A stretch of 32,551 nt of DNA from Clostridia bacterium (GTDB taxonomy: Bacteria; Bacillota; Clostridia; Oscillospirales; CAG-272): positions 1 through 32,551 of the forward strand of contig JAFTTT010000018.1 in assembly GCA_017466625.1 (NCBI GenBank), in the 5' to 3' direction. Below the pieces are notes generated by a model. It was not told where the DNA came from and ran no database searches. It worked only from the letters and a program-made list of their open reading frames with translations. The position numbers and the translations under genes are program-made. Within the stretch, counting starts at the first letter, position 1. Every line of letters begins with the position of its first letter. This document shows, in pieces, positions 16,113 to 25,207 of this stretch.

Positions 16113-16266
16113 CCGTCTTCACTTTCTCGGAAGCAGAAATCGCGCTGCCTTCAACGCGTCTGCGCGCCTCGTTCACTGCTTCGGTCATCTCACGCGTTAC
16201 CGCCTTTACGTTTGACAGCTCACCTTCGCTTACCGAAACGCCGTTTATATATCTGACTATTTCCAT
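16105..16266 (-). CDS. Small protein coupled to the serine recombinase
   Basis: A 53-residue open frame reading from ATG (16264-16266) to TGA (16105-16107). The product begins MEIVRYINGVSVSEGEL and has an acidic and basic helical middle (TREMTEAVNEARRRVEG). GGGGTGA lies just upstream. The stop overlaps the recombinase start, so the two are translationally coupled. I have an impression that similar short proteins (MxIVRYxNG...) precede recombinases in other Clostridia, but I cannot search. A possible role is as a recombination directionality or accessory factor, which is inference only. Confidence 0.75.
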   Translation of the reverse strand: MEIVRYINGVSVSEGELSNVKAVTREMTEAVNEARRRVEGSAISASEKVKTDG

Positions 16267-16305
16267 AAATTCACCCCGTATCGATTATCGACCCGTCTTA
16301 TCCTC

Positions 16306-16334
16306 ATTATACCTTGAAATAATATATGAAGTAT
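16306..16334 (-). promoter_or_regulatory. Possible promoter of the small gene and recombinase
   Basis: On the minus strand there is a perfect TATAAT (16306-16311), but the -35 position (16329-16334, ATACTT) is poor. The inverted repeat TCGATTATCGA (16281-16291) lies between it and the start codon, in a position suitable for a repressor. Confidence 0.4.
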
Positions 16335-16342
16335 GATAGAAT
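16314..16342 (+). promoter_or_regulatory. Promoter of comEC
   Basis: TTGAAA (16314-16319), 17-base spacer, TAGAAT (16337-16342) with TG at 16334-16335. A strong AGGAG lies before the ATG at 16373. It overlaps the minus-strand promoter region of the recombinase unit. Confidence 0.7.
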
Positions 16343-16372
16343 AGGTCGAATAACGTCGAAAGGAGAGATAAT

Positions 16373-18631
16373 ATGTTAAACGCGATAAAAGACCGCCCGC
16401 TTTTATATTTTGTTCTCTCCTTTTTTGTCGGAATGATGTTTTCGTCTTTTCTACCATTCACGGCAAGAGCGGTATTCGTTACGGTCTTCATAACGGTCGC
16501 CGCAGTTATAATTTTCCAAAGGCGTCCGCTTTACGGAAGTATGCGGAGGATGGCAGTTCTTCTTCCGCTTATCATTGGAATTGCTTTAGGAAGCATTTAT
16601 CAGTTCTTCGCGTTGGAGAAGCCGAAGGAGGAGATAACGGCTTACGATGAAACCGAAAATGAGATAGTAGCCGTCGTTGAGGAGATTACATACCGCGCCG
16701 ACTATTTCGTTTCTTACACCGTACGAGTCATCAGCGTTGATGACGAAAAGACGGGCTTTTCATGTGCGCTTTCCGTTCCGTATGACATCGGCGCCGAGGA
16801 AAACGACGTTATCCGTCTGAAGGTCAGCTTCGCGCTTCCCGAAAAGGAGAACTACGGTTTTCCCCTTTGGGAGTATTACTCATCGCGCGGAATTTACGTT
16901 ATGGCTGAAGCAACCGACGAAAACGCAAGTATTGTCGGATTTGACCGTTCGATTCCGTCATATTTTAGAAATATCTCGAGCCGTATATCGGTAATTCTGA
17001 AAACCTGGCTCGGCCGCGAGCACGGTGGATTCGTTTCGGGACTTCTTATCGGACGGAAAAGTGATATACCCGATTCAATAAACAACTCTTACCGCTACCT
17101 CGGAATTTCACATATTCTTTCCGTCAGCGGTCTGCATCTTACTATACTTACAGGAACACTCCTGATGCTTTTGAAATTCTTGACGGTTCGCAGAAGCATC
17201 CGCTACGTACTGACCGTCTCCTTTATAATCTTCTTTATCCTTTTGACAGGGGCGCGTCCGTCGGTAATGCGCTCGGGAATCATGCTTATACTTCTCCTAT
17301 CTTCCGAGATACTGGGGCGTGATTACGATCCGATAACCGCCCTTGCCTCAGCCGCCTTCGTCATTATTCTCTTTTCACCGACCTCGGTCTACGACGCGGG
17401 CTTCATTCTGTCGATCAGCGCAACGGCGGGAATCATTCTTCTCGGTGCGCCGATAACAAAATGGCTGTACCATATAAGCAAAGGTAAGGGTCTCTTTCTT
17501 ATTATGCTCTGCCGATTACTGACCGTTCTCGCTATAACTGCGTCAGCAACCGTGTTTACTCTTCCCGCAATTTGGTACTTCTTCGGCGAGACCTCCTCGG
17601 TATCGCTCCTTACAAACATCGTATTTATACCGCTGAACACGGCGCTGATGTATCTGTCTTTGCTTTTCCTTATATTCTATAAGACACCGATCGCACCGTC
17701 GCTGTCGGGAATGGCGTCATCTATGGCGAAGCTTATATCGGATCTGTCGCGCTTCTGTATGCGGATCCTTCCGCCGCCAATTGACCTTACGTATCCCTTT
17801 ACCGTTATCACTATCATTGCCACGCTCGGTGTTTTGGTCTTCTTTCTATTGAAGAAAAAACGAGCCCTCGCGCTCGTTCTTTCGGTTACGTCGTTTGCTT
17901 TATCTTATTTTGCGTGTCTTACGTATTACGATCACCTGCATAAGGGTGAGGAAAGCGTCATATACGCGAGCGTAAAGGGCAACGATTACGTGATCGTTCA
18001 CGCAAAAAACAAAACTCTCCTTTGCGATTTTTCAGACGGCGGATACTCTTCTGCGCGTCACGCGTTCGAGCTCGTTCAGCCGAAGCTGCACGACCCGTCG
18101 GTAGACTCCGTGCTGCTTACTCATCTTCACAGAAAGCACATTGAGATGATAAGCCGACTGTCGGATAATAACAGTATAAGTCAGTTATTGATCCCGTCGC
18201 CTCAAAGCGACGATGAGGCCATATTTGCAAAAGCGATAGAGGAAGCGGCAAAGGCGCGAAATATTGACGTCATAACCTATGACAGTAATATAGACGCAAG
18301 CTTTGGCTTTAACGGCATCAAAATAACGCTTTACAAAAAGGCGTATATCAAGCGCTCCGTGCAACCGATGCACCTGATGAGAATTGACGGAAAGAGAAAT
18401 TTCCTTTATATTGGAAGCGCGGTATTCGAAGGTGACCTTAAAGACAAGGCACTCGACGCGCTCAAATATACCGACGTTCTCTTCCTCGGCGCACACGGTC
18501 CCCTTATAAAGGAGCCGCTTCCGTCACTACCCTTTAACGGTGAGATCCTCGTGTCGAACGAGGAGACTAACGAAGCGTATGGAGTCAAGCACGGCACGGT
18601 CGGTTTTTATAAAAAGTATATAACAAAATAA
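16373..18631 (+). CDS. comEC: ComEC/Rec2 family DNA-uptake protein
   Basis: A 752-residue membrane protein of the ComEC/Rec2 family, which forms the channel for single-stranded DNA entry in competent cells. After two or three N-terminal helices comes the DUF4131/OB-like domain (about 85-195). The competence domain follows (about 215-500), with LLIGRKSDIP, GISHILSVSGLHL and LTGARPSVMRSG. The C-terminal part (about 535-752) corresponds to the metallo-beta-lactamase domain but is degenerate: the metal motif reads HLHRKH (584-589), with Lys588 where Asp is expected, and the later HHGS is AHGP. Its nuclease function is therefore doubtful. It is transcribed alone. Other competence genes are not in the window. 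Confidence 0.9.
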   Translation: MLNAIKDRPLLYFVLSFFVGMMFSSFLPFTARAVFVTVFITVAAVIIFQRRPLYGSMRRMAVLLPLIIGIALGSIYQFFALEKPKEEITAYDETENEIVAVVEEITYRADYFVSYTVRVISVDDEKTGFSCALSVPYDIGAEENDVIRLKVSFALPEKENYGFPLWEYYSSRGIYVMAEATDENASIVGFDRSIPSYFRNISSRISVILKTWLGREHGGFVSGLLIGRKSDIPDSINNSYRYLGISHILSVSGLHLTILTGTLLMLLKFLTVRRSIRYVLTVSFIIFFILLTGARPSVMRSGIMLILLLSSEILGRDYDPITALASAAFVIILFSPTSVYDAGFILSISATAGIILLGAPITKWLYHISKGKGLFLIMLCRLLTVLAITASATVFTLPAIWYFFGETSSVSLLTNIVFIPLNTALMYLSLLFLIFYKTPIAPSLSGMASSMAKLISDLSRFCMRILPPPIDLTYPFTVITIIATLGVLVFFLLKKKRALALVLSVTSFALSYFACLTYYDHLHKGEESVIYASVKGNDYVIVHAKNKTLLCDFSDGGYSSARHAFELVQPKLHDPSVDSVLLTHLHRKHIEMISRLSDNNSISQLLIPSPQSDDEAIFAKAIEEAAKARNIDVITYDSNIDASFGFNGIKITLYKKAYIKRSVQPMHLMRIDGKRNFLYIGSAVFEGDLKDKALDALKYTDVLFLGAHGPLIKEPLPSLPFNGEILVSNEETNEAYGVKHGTVGFYKKYITK

Positions 18632-18654
18632 CAGCCACCGTCGGGTGGCTGTTA
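18629..18654. terminator. Bidirectional hairpin between comEC and polC
   Basis: A perfect 11-bp stem (18629-18639 with 18644-18654), GTCG loop. T-runs are short on both strands (ATTCTT and ATTTTG). The comEC stop is the first arm of the stem, and polC ends nine bases beyond it. Confidence 0.75.
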
Positions 18655-18662
18655 TTCTTCGT

Positions 18663-21600
18663 TCAGAAGAACGTTATCTGGTTTGTTTCGGAAAGGCCTT
18701 CAAGTGCGCCGTTTTGACGGAGCACTTCAATGACGGATTTCGTCAGCTTTGCCTTAACGCGAAGCTCCTCTACCGAGAATATTTCTCCGCTGTCGCGCGC
18801 CTCCGCTATCGCCTTTGCGGCGTTTTCACCGAGACCTCCGAGCGAGTTGAACGGAAGACGGATCTTGCCGTCCTCGGGAACGTAAGCGAATGCGTCACTC
18901 TTGAAATAGTTGACCGGCAGGAAGCGAATGCCTCTTGCATAACACTCGTTTATCAGGTTCAGTGTCGAAAGCGAGGAAAGCTCCTTTTGAGACGCCTCGT
19001 AATTCGGATCCTGAATGCGCTTCATTTCCGCAACGACTCCGCTCTTTCCCTTCATCGCGATCGCGGCGTCAAATCCGCCCGGTGCGGCGGTAAAGAAAGC
19101 AGCGTAGAAGGTAAGCGGCATGTGTACCTTATACCATCCGAGACGTATTGCCGACATAACGTAAGCCGCGGCGTGCGCCTTCGGGAACATGTACTTGATC
19201 TTCTTACAAGAGCCGATATACCAGTCGGGAACTCCCGTCTCGATCATCGTCTTTTCCCATTCGGGCTTGAGTCCCTTACCCTTACGGACGCTCTCCATTA
19301 TCTGGAAGGAAAGCGCACTGTCAACGCCGAAGCGGATAAGGTCGTTCATTATGTTGTCTCGACATCCGATAACGTGCGATATATCGCATATTCCCTGCTT
19401 TATAAGCTCCTGCGCGTTACCCGTCCATACGTCGGTTCCGTGCGAAAGGCCCGAGATCTGAAGGAGGTCGGCAAAGTTCTTCGGCTTCGCCTCCTCGACC
19501 ATCTTCATAACGAATTTCGTACCGAATTCGGGCAGACCGAAGGTACCGAGATGAGCGTCTATCTGATCGGGAGTTACACCAAGAGATTTAGTCGAAGCGA
19601 AAAGCTCGTATACCGAGGGATCGTTCATCGGAACGTCCATAACGCTCGTGTTACTGTACTTTTCAAGCCACTTGTATTTGGTCGGAATATCGTGTCCGAG
19701 CTCGTCGAGCTTAAGAAGCGTGTCGTGCAGATACGAAAAGGTAAAGTGCGTCGTTACGATGTCGGAATTGGGGTCGTCTGCAGGATGCTGAACTGGGCAG
19801 AAATCGTATATCTCGTATTCACGCGGAACAACGACGATACCGCCGGGGTGCTGACCCGTCGTTCTCTTTACGCCGACGCAATGCTTGACGAGACGCTCGA
19901 CCTCCGCCTTATTGACGGTAATTCCGCGCTCCTCGAGATATTTCATAACGTATCCGAAGACAGTCTTATCGGCAAGACCGCCGATGGTTCCTGCGCGGAA
20001 GACGTTCTCAGCACCGAAAAGCTCTTCCGTGTACTTATGTACTCTGCCCTGGACTTCTCCCGAGAAGTTAAGGTCGATATCGGGCGACTTTTCGCCGTGG
20101 AAGCCGAGGAAGGTCTCAAACGGTATATCATGACCGTCACCGACGAGCTTTGTTCCGCATTTGGGACAAATAGCGTCGGGCAAGTCAAAGCCCGAGCCGA
20201 CCCTCTTGGGATTAGAAAAATCGCTGTACTGACAGTTCGGACAGTAATAGTGCGGAGGAAGCGGATTTACCTCCGAAATACCCGCCATTGTAGCAACGAA
20301 CGACGAGCCGACCGATCCTCGCGAGCCAACAAGATAGCCCTGCTCCTCGCTGTACTGAACGAGCTTCTGCGCGATCATATAAAGCACCGCAAAGCCGTTC
20401 TTTATTATCGAGGTAAGCTCCTTATCAAGACGCGTCTTGACGATCTCGGGAATAGGATCACCGTACTTCTTCTTCGCGTTATCGTAACATATACGCTGAA
20501 GATCCTCCTCCGCGCCCTCCATATTCGGAGTAAAGGTTCCCTTCGGGAATGGGCGGATGCCTTCTTCGATCATATCGGCGATCCTATTTGTGTTAGTTAT
20601 AACGACTTCCCTTGCGCGGTCTTCGCCGAGATACTCAAATTCCTTAAGCATCTCGTCTGTTGTACGGAAATAGATTCCCGTATCCTTATCGGCATCGGAG
20701 AACTTCATTCCCGCAAGGAGTATCTTACGGTATATCTCGTCATGCTTTTCAAGGAAGTGTGCGTCACAGGTCGCAACGACGGGCTTACCGAGCTCGTCCG
20801 CTATCGAAATAAGCTTGCGGTTAAAGTCGCGCAGCGCTTCCTCATCAGCCGCCTGACCTTTATCGATAAGATAACGGTTATTGCATATCGGCTGGATCTC
20901 GATATAGTCGTAGTACGACGCGATCTCAAGCAGATCTGCGCGCGGACGGTTTTCAAGCATCGCTTCAAAGAGCTGACCCTCCGAGCAGGCAGAGCCGATT
21001 ATAAGTCCCTCACGGTGCTCGTCGAGAACCGTTTTGGGTATTCTCGGGTGGCGCTTGTAATAATCGAGATAGCTGTAAGAAACGAGCTTATATAGGTTTT
21101 TAAGTCCCGTCTTGTTCTTGACGAGGATTATCATGTGGTTTGTGCGAAGCTTAAGGCAGTCGACCTTATCCGACATCGCGTCGGTCATCGTCGAGAGGGT
21201 CTTTATTCCCTCCTCCTGGAGCTTTTCCGCCATCTTGAAGAAGATGAGCGCGAGCATCTCCGCGTCGTCCGACGCGCGGTGATGGTTAAACTCACCGAGT
21301 CCGAAATAATTTGCAAGCGTGTCAAGCTTATGCTTATTCAGATCGGGGTTAACGTAACGTGAGAGCGCAACTGTATCAAGATAAGTGTTTTCAAACGGAA
21401 TACCGTTGTCGTCGCATACGCGGCGAATGAAGGAAATATCAAAGCCGGCGTTATGCGCAATAAGCACGCGGTCACCCGCGAAGCGCAAAAACTCCTCGAC
21501 AGCTTCCTTCTGCGTCGGCGCGTCCTTGACCATGTCGTCGGAAATGCCTGTAAGACGAACGACCTCCTCGGGAATCGGCTTTTCGGGGTTTACGAAGGTA

Positions 21601-23030
21601 TTGAATACCTCAAGCACCTCACCGTTTTTCACACGTACGGCACCGATCTCCGTTATACCGTCGTTGCGGAAGGAAAGACCCGTCGTCTCGATATCGAAAA
21701 CGACAAATTCGTCGCTTTCAAACGCTGCGTCAGCTTTACCGTAGACTGCGCGTGCGGTATCGTCGACGAAGTACGCCTCCATACCGTAAATGACCTTCTG
21801 CCCGAGCTTTTCGGATGCGAGCATCGCCTCCTGATAGCCCTGAACGTTTCCGTGGTCTGTAATTGCAACCGCCTTATGTCCCCAGCGATGCGCGGTCTTG
21901 ACCGCAACGTCGGGCGGAATAAGCGCGTCCATTGCCGACATCTGGGTGTGAAGATGAAGCTCAACGCGCTTTTCTTCGGCATTATCCATGCGCTCAAGCT
22001 TCTTTATTTTCATAATTGCGCTCGGTGTAAGCGCAAGCTCGTTGTCAAAATTATCGGTCTTGACGTAGCCGTTCACTGCAAGTGCAGTACCGTCCTTTAG
22101 TACCGAAATAAGCGAGTTTGCTTCGTCAGTCGGCAGTATACTCTTACAGTATATAGACGCGTCGTCGTCGGTCAGCGCAAAGTTGACGATCATCTTGCCG
22201 CCCTTGCGCGTTTCCTTTGAGTCAATAGAATAAGCCACGCCGAGAACGGTAACGTTTCGTATCGGAGTCGTAATGTTACGAAGCGGCGCGGGATCGATTT
22301 CGAAGCTCTCGCCGTACATAAGCTCAGGCGACGAGATATCAAAGGTCATATTTCCGACCTTTACCGTACCGTTTTCACCCTTTTCGGGCGTTGAAATGCC
22401 GTCTGAATAAAGAGAAACGACCTTCTTGCGCTCGGGCTCAACTATTTCTACCGTCGTATCGCGGTTTTTATCGAATTCCTCTGCCGCCATATTGATAAGA
22501 GCTTCGTTCTTTTCCTTTTCGTAGCTCTCGTAATCGAAAACGTAATCGTCCTTCTGTCTAATTTCGACGTCATACGTAAGAGAAAACTCCGAACGAATAA
22601 TATCGGAAAGGATCTTCGGCGTATCCGCATGGTAAAGTATCTCGATGCCGCCGTTACCGAAGCCGATCTCGACGATGATCCTTCCGTCCTGAATAAACGC
22701 CTTATAATCCTTGAAAAATCCGCGCGAAACGGCGCCCGTTCTCTGAAGCTCCCTTATCGCCTCGGGAAGATACTTCTCGGAAAAGAGCTCTGACGGATAC
22801 TGCGGATAGATTATCATTCCGTTAAGCTGGTACGCCTCTGCGATCTCCCTTTCGATCTCGTAAAGAGCGTCCTTTTCTACCAGTGATGGAAAATCCACAA
22901 ACGCTTCGAGAATTCGTTTTTCCTTGTCTGCGCGGAAACGGCTTACAGTCGCTTTTTCGAGAATGACCCTATTATCGATTCCGGGAAAATACTTATTGAA
23001 TTTTGTCAGAAAAGCGACCTTACCGTCCAT
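18663..23030 (-). CDS. polC: DNA polymerase III alpha subunit, PolC type
   Basis: Replicative DNA polymerase of low-GC Gram-positives, 1455 residues, the usual PolC length. Order of domains: N-terminal region (about 1-220); OB fold (about 240-340); PHP domain with His359 and His361 in HLHTQMSAMDA; the inserted DnaQ-like 3'-5' exonuclease (about 443-605) with Asp446 and Glu448 in FDIETTG; the rest of PHP; then the polymerase core. The catalytic Asp984 and Asp986 are in PDIDLNFSGE. A cysteine cluster, CPNC and CPKCG just before the palm, fits PolC's zinc site. KAHAAAYV and the C-terminal duplex-binding part are present. AGGA is near the ATG. It is the last gene of the pyrH-ispG operon, ending before a hairpin. 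Full-length and intact. Confidence 0.98.
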   Translation of the reverse strand: MDGKVAFLTKFNKYFPGIDNRVILEKATVSRFRADKEKRILEAFVDFPSLVEKDALYEIEREIAEAYQLNGMIIYPQYPSELFSEKYLPEAIRELQRTGAVSRGFFKDYKAFIQDGRIIVEIGFGNGGIEILYHADTPKILSDIIRSEFSLTYDVEIRQKDDYVFDYESYEKEKNEALINMAAEEFDKNRDTTVEIVEPERKKVVSLYSDGISTPEKGENGTVKVGNMTFDISSPELMYGESFEIDPAPLRNITTPIRNVTVLGVAYSIDSKETRKGGKMIVNFALTDDDASIYCKSILPTDEANSLISVLKDGTALAVNGYVKTDNFDNELALTPSAIMKIKKLERMDNAEEKRVELHLHTQMSAMDALIPPDVAVKTAHRWGHKAVAITDHGNVQGYQEAMLASEKLGQKVIYGMEAYFVDDTARAVYGKADAAFESDEFVVFDIETTGLSFRNDGITEIGAVRVKNGEVLEVFNTFVNPEKPIPEEVVRLTGISDDMVKDAPTQKEAVEEFLRFAGDRVLIAHNAGFDISFIRRVCDDNGIPFENTYLDTVALSRYVNPDLNKHKLDTLANYFGLGEFNHHRASDDAEMLALIFFKMAEKLQEEGIKTLSTMTDAMSDKVDCLKLRTNHMIILVKNKTGLKNLYKLVSYSYLDYYKRHPRIPKTVLDEHREGLIIGSACSEGQLFEAMLENRPRADLLEIASYYDYIEIQPICNNRYLIDKGQAADEEALRDFNRKLISIADELGKPVVATCDAHFLEKHDEIYRKILLAGMKFSDADKDTGIYFRTTDEMLKEFEYLGEDRAREVVITNTNRIADMIEEGIRPFPKGTFTPNMEGAEEDLQRICYDNAKKKYGDPIPEIVKTRLDKELTSIIKNGFAVLYMIAQKLVQYSEEQGYLVGSRGSVGSSFVATMAGISEVNPLPPHYYCPNCQYSDFSNPKRVGSGFDLPDAICPKCGTKLVGDGHDIPFETFLGFHGEKSPDIDLNFSGEVQGRVHKYTEELFGAENVFRAGTIGGLADKTVFGYVMKYLEERGITVNKAEVERLVKHCVGVKRTTGQHPGGIVVVPREYEIYDFCPVQHPADDPNSDIVTTHFTFSYLHDTLLKLDELGHDIPTKYKWLEKYSNTSVMDVPMNDPSVYELFASTKSLGVTPDQIDAHLGTFGLPEFGTKFVMKMVEEAKPKNFADLLQISGLSHGTDVWTGNAQELIKQGICDISHVIGCRDNIMNDLIRFGVDSALSFQIMESVRKGKGLKPEWEKTMIETGVPDWYIGSCKKIKYMFPKAHAAAYVMSAIRLGWYKVHMPLTFYAAFFTAAPGGFDAAIAMKGKSGVVAEMKRIQDPNYEASQKELSSLSTLNLINECYARGIRFLPVNYFKSDAFAYVPEDGKIRLPFNSLGGLGENAAKAIAEARDSGEIFSVEELRVKAKLTKSVIEVLRQNGALEGLSETNQITFF

Positions 23031-23042
23031 TTACTTATCCTT

Positions 23043-24122
23043 TCAGCTTCCGAGGATCTTTATCTCCTCAATGAGAGTTGGAATGACCTCGTCCTCTTTT
23101 ATCTTTCTTATTATCTCGCCGCGTCGGAAAAGCAGAGCTTCGCCGATTCCGCCGGCAATTCCGACGTCGGCCTCGCGCGCCTCACCCGGTCCGTTGACTG
23201 CACAGCCCATAACTGCGACCGTAAGCGGCTTGTTTACTTTAATGTCAGCGACCTTGTCTTCAAGCTCCTTGGCAATGGAGATAAGGTCGATCTTCGTTCT
23301 GCCGCAGGTAGGGCAGGAAACTATGTTTATCGAATTACCGCATCCGAGTCCGAGCGCATGGAGAATGGCTTTTCCCTGCTTTACCTCGGTCACGGGATCG
23401 TCAGTAAGGGAGACGCGAAGCGTGTCACCGATACCGTCAAGAAGAAGTCCGCCGATACCCGCCGCGCTCTTTACCGTACCGTACTTTTCGGTTCCCGCCT
23501 CGGTAACGCCGAGGTGAAGGGGATAATCACAGCTTGCAGCAATGAGCTTTACCGCTCCCTGCATATTGCGAACGTCCGAAGACTTAACTGCGACGATTAT
23601 ATCGTTAAAATCGTACTTTTCAAGAATCGAAATATGAGTTCTCGCGCTCTCTGCAAGCGCCTCGGGAGTGGGTGAGCCGTACTTTTTCAGCAGCTCCTTT
23701 TCAAGAGAGCCGCCGTTCACGCCTATTCTTATCGGTATTCCGGCGCTTTTGCAGGCGTTAACGACCTCTTTTACGCGGCTTTCGTCGCCAATGTTACCGG
23801 GATTTATCCTGATCTTATCGGCTCCTGCTGCCGCGCTCTCGATAGCAAGACGGTGGCTGAAGTGAATGTCGGCAACGATCGGCATCGTGATGTCGGAGCT
23901 TTTCAGACGGTAAAGCGTTTTTACCGCATCGTCGTCCGGCACCGTCATTCTTATAATATCGCATCCCGCGTCCTGAAGACGCTTCATCTGGCTATAAAGA
24001 GCGTCGTAATCGGAGCTTGACACGTTCGTCATAGACTGAACGGAAATAGGCGCGTCTCCGCCGATATAGAGATTACCGACCTTGACCTTTTTGCTTTTTC
24101 TTCTGAATTCGTTGTAGTTCAT
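23043..24122 (-). CDS. ispG: 4-hydroxy-3-methylbut-2-enyl-diphosphate synthase (IspG/GcpE)
   Basis: An iron-sulfur enzyme of the non-mevalonate isoprenoid pathway that reduces MEcPP to HMBPP. The 4Fe-4S ligands are visible in CPTCGRTKID and in MGCAVNGPGEA. The N-terminal part (VGNLYIGGDAPISVQSMTN) starts the TIM barrel. About 359 residues, the usual bacterial size. I place the start at ATG 24120-24122, preceded by AAGGTG and giving MNYNEFRRKSKKVKVGN, as in other IspGs. An ATG 39 bases further upstream (24161) is in frame but has no ribosome site and adds an unlike extension. It lies between rseP and polC in the same operon, 12 bases before polC. Confidence 0.95.
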   Translation of the reverse strand: MNYNEFRRKSKKVKVGNLYIGGDAPISVQSMTNVSSSDYDALYSQMKRLQDAGCDIIRMTVPDDDAVKTLYRLKSSDITMPIVADIHFSHRLAIESAAAGADKIRINPGNIGDESRVKEVVNACKSAGIPIRIGVNGGSLEKELLKKYGSPTPEALAESARTHISILEKYDFNDIIVAVKSSDVRNMQGAVKLIAASCDYPLHLGVTEAGTEKYGTVKSAAGIGGLLLDGIGDTLRVSLTDDPVTEVKQGKAILHALGLGCGNSINIVSCPTCGRTKIDLISIAKELEDKVADIKVNKPLTVAVMGCAVNGPGEAREADVGIAGGIGEALLFRRGEIIRKIKEDEVIPTLIEEIKILGS

Positions 24123-24166
24123 GATAATATTACCACACCTTACGTCCCAAAAACGGAACATAGTAA

Positions 24167-25207
24167 TTAAAATAGTTTTATAATATCCTTACAGCTGATT
24201 ATGACCATAAGCAGAAGCAGAAGGACCATTCCCGCAAAATGAATATATCCTTCAACCTCGGGCTTAAGCGGCTTACGGCGAATTGCTTCGATGATAAGGA
24301 AGAATATTCTTCCTCCGTCAAGTGCGGGAAGCGGAAGAAGGTTCATAACGCCGAGATTAAGAGCGATTATTGCCGTCAGATTGATAAGTCCGACTCCGCC
24401 GTCCTTTGCTCTTGCCGCCTTGCCGATCTCATTTGTGATTCCGACGGGACCCGACATCTGATCGAGCCCGTATTTACCGGAAATAAGGTCGATGACCGAC
24501 TCCCATATCATTTCAACCGTCGTAAATGAGCGGTTAAAGGTATGCTTGAAGAAGGTGCCGAAGCCAAACGCTTCTCTTTCAACGTAGAAGGTAAGCGACT
24601 GATATTCCTTGCCGTTCTCGTCGGTCAGCGTTTCATAGAAATCAACACCCTTAAGAGTGACCTTCTTGCCGTCACGAAGAACGACGACGGTATTTGATTT
24701 CTTGCCATCGCGGAACATCGTGTAGCTGAGGTCGTAGGCGGTATGGACCTTTTCTCCGTTTATGGATATGATCTCGTCTCCGACCTCAAGTCCGCCCTCG
24801 AGTTCTTCATAGTTTTCCGAAAGCTGAGCGACGGTCGTATTTCCGAGCGAATTTGCCATCATACCGACGAGTATTCCGACGAGTATAAAGCCGAAGATCA
24901 GGTTCATGACCGAGCCCGCGACCATAATGAGAAATCTCTGCCAGACGGGCTTTTTATTCAGCGAGTTTTCAGCATCGTTTGCTTCGTCCTCGCCGACCAT
25001 GCTGACGAAGCCGCCGATCGGTATCGCGCGAAGCGAATAGGCGATCCCCGTTTTTTTTGAGGTTTTTGTAATGAGCTTCAGTCCCATACCGATGGCGAAT
25101 TCGTTAATACCGACCTTGAAGGTGCGCGCCATTATATAATGGCCGAACTCGTGTATCAAAATAAGGAAACCAAAGATAAGTATTGCGATAACTATACTCA
25201 AGATCAT
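24167..25207 (-). CDS. rseP: RIP metalloprotease RseP/RasP (site-2 protease)
   Basis: A 346-residue intramembrane zinc metalloprotease. The first helix carries HEFGH (19-23, zinc ligands and catalytic Glu). A central PDZ domain covers about 115-205 (LEVGDEIISINGEKV). The third zinc ligand is in LPLPALDGGR, near residue 300, followed by a last helix. In Gram-positives it cuts anti-sigma factors and leftover signal peptides. Its start overlaps the dxr stop in an ATGA (25204-25207), so the two are coupled. This is a standard position in the uppS-cdsA-dxr-rseP cluster. Confidence 0.96.
   Translation of the reverse strand: MILSIVIAILIFGFLILIHEFGHYIMARTFKVGINEFAIGMGLKLITKTSKKTGIAYSLRAIPIGGFVSMVGEDEANDAENSLNKKPVWQRFLIMVAGSVMNLIFGFILVGILVGMMANSLGNTTVAQLSENYEELEGGLEVGDEIISINGEKVHTAYDLSYTMFRDGKKSNTVVVLRDGKKVTLKGVDFYETLTDENGKEYQSLTFYVEREAFGFGTFFKHTFNRSFTTVEMIWESVIDLISGKYGLDQMSGPVGITNEIGKAARAKDGGVGLINLTAIIALNLGVMNLLPLPALDGGRIFFLIIEAIRRKPLKPEVEGYIHFAGMVLLLLLMVIISCKDIIKLF

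Noticed and set aside
14748..16266. Complete integrated phage or conjugative element
   Set aside because: Only the recombinase and one small gene are present; neighbours on both sides are ordinary chromosomal genes and no flanking attachment repeats could be seen by eye.
18645..21095. Long open frame of 816 codons on the plus strand, opposite polC
   Set aside because: It lies wholly antisense to a fully conserved PolC, with no recognisable domain. The sense genes seem to use few TTA, CTA and TCA codons, which would leave few stops on the opposite strand. The same explains long antisense frames at 1126-2535, 29668-30996 and 31120-32481.
24123..24161. N-terminal 13-residue extension of IspG from the upstream ATG
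   Set aside because: No ribosome binding site, unlike the family N-terminus, and a better-placed ATG with AAGGTG upstream at 24122.
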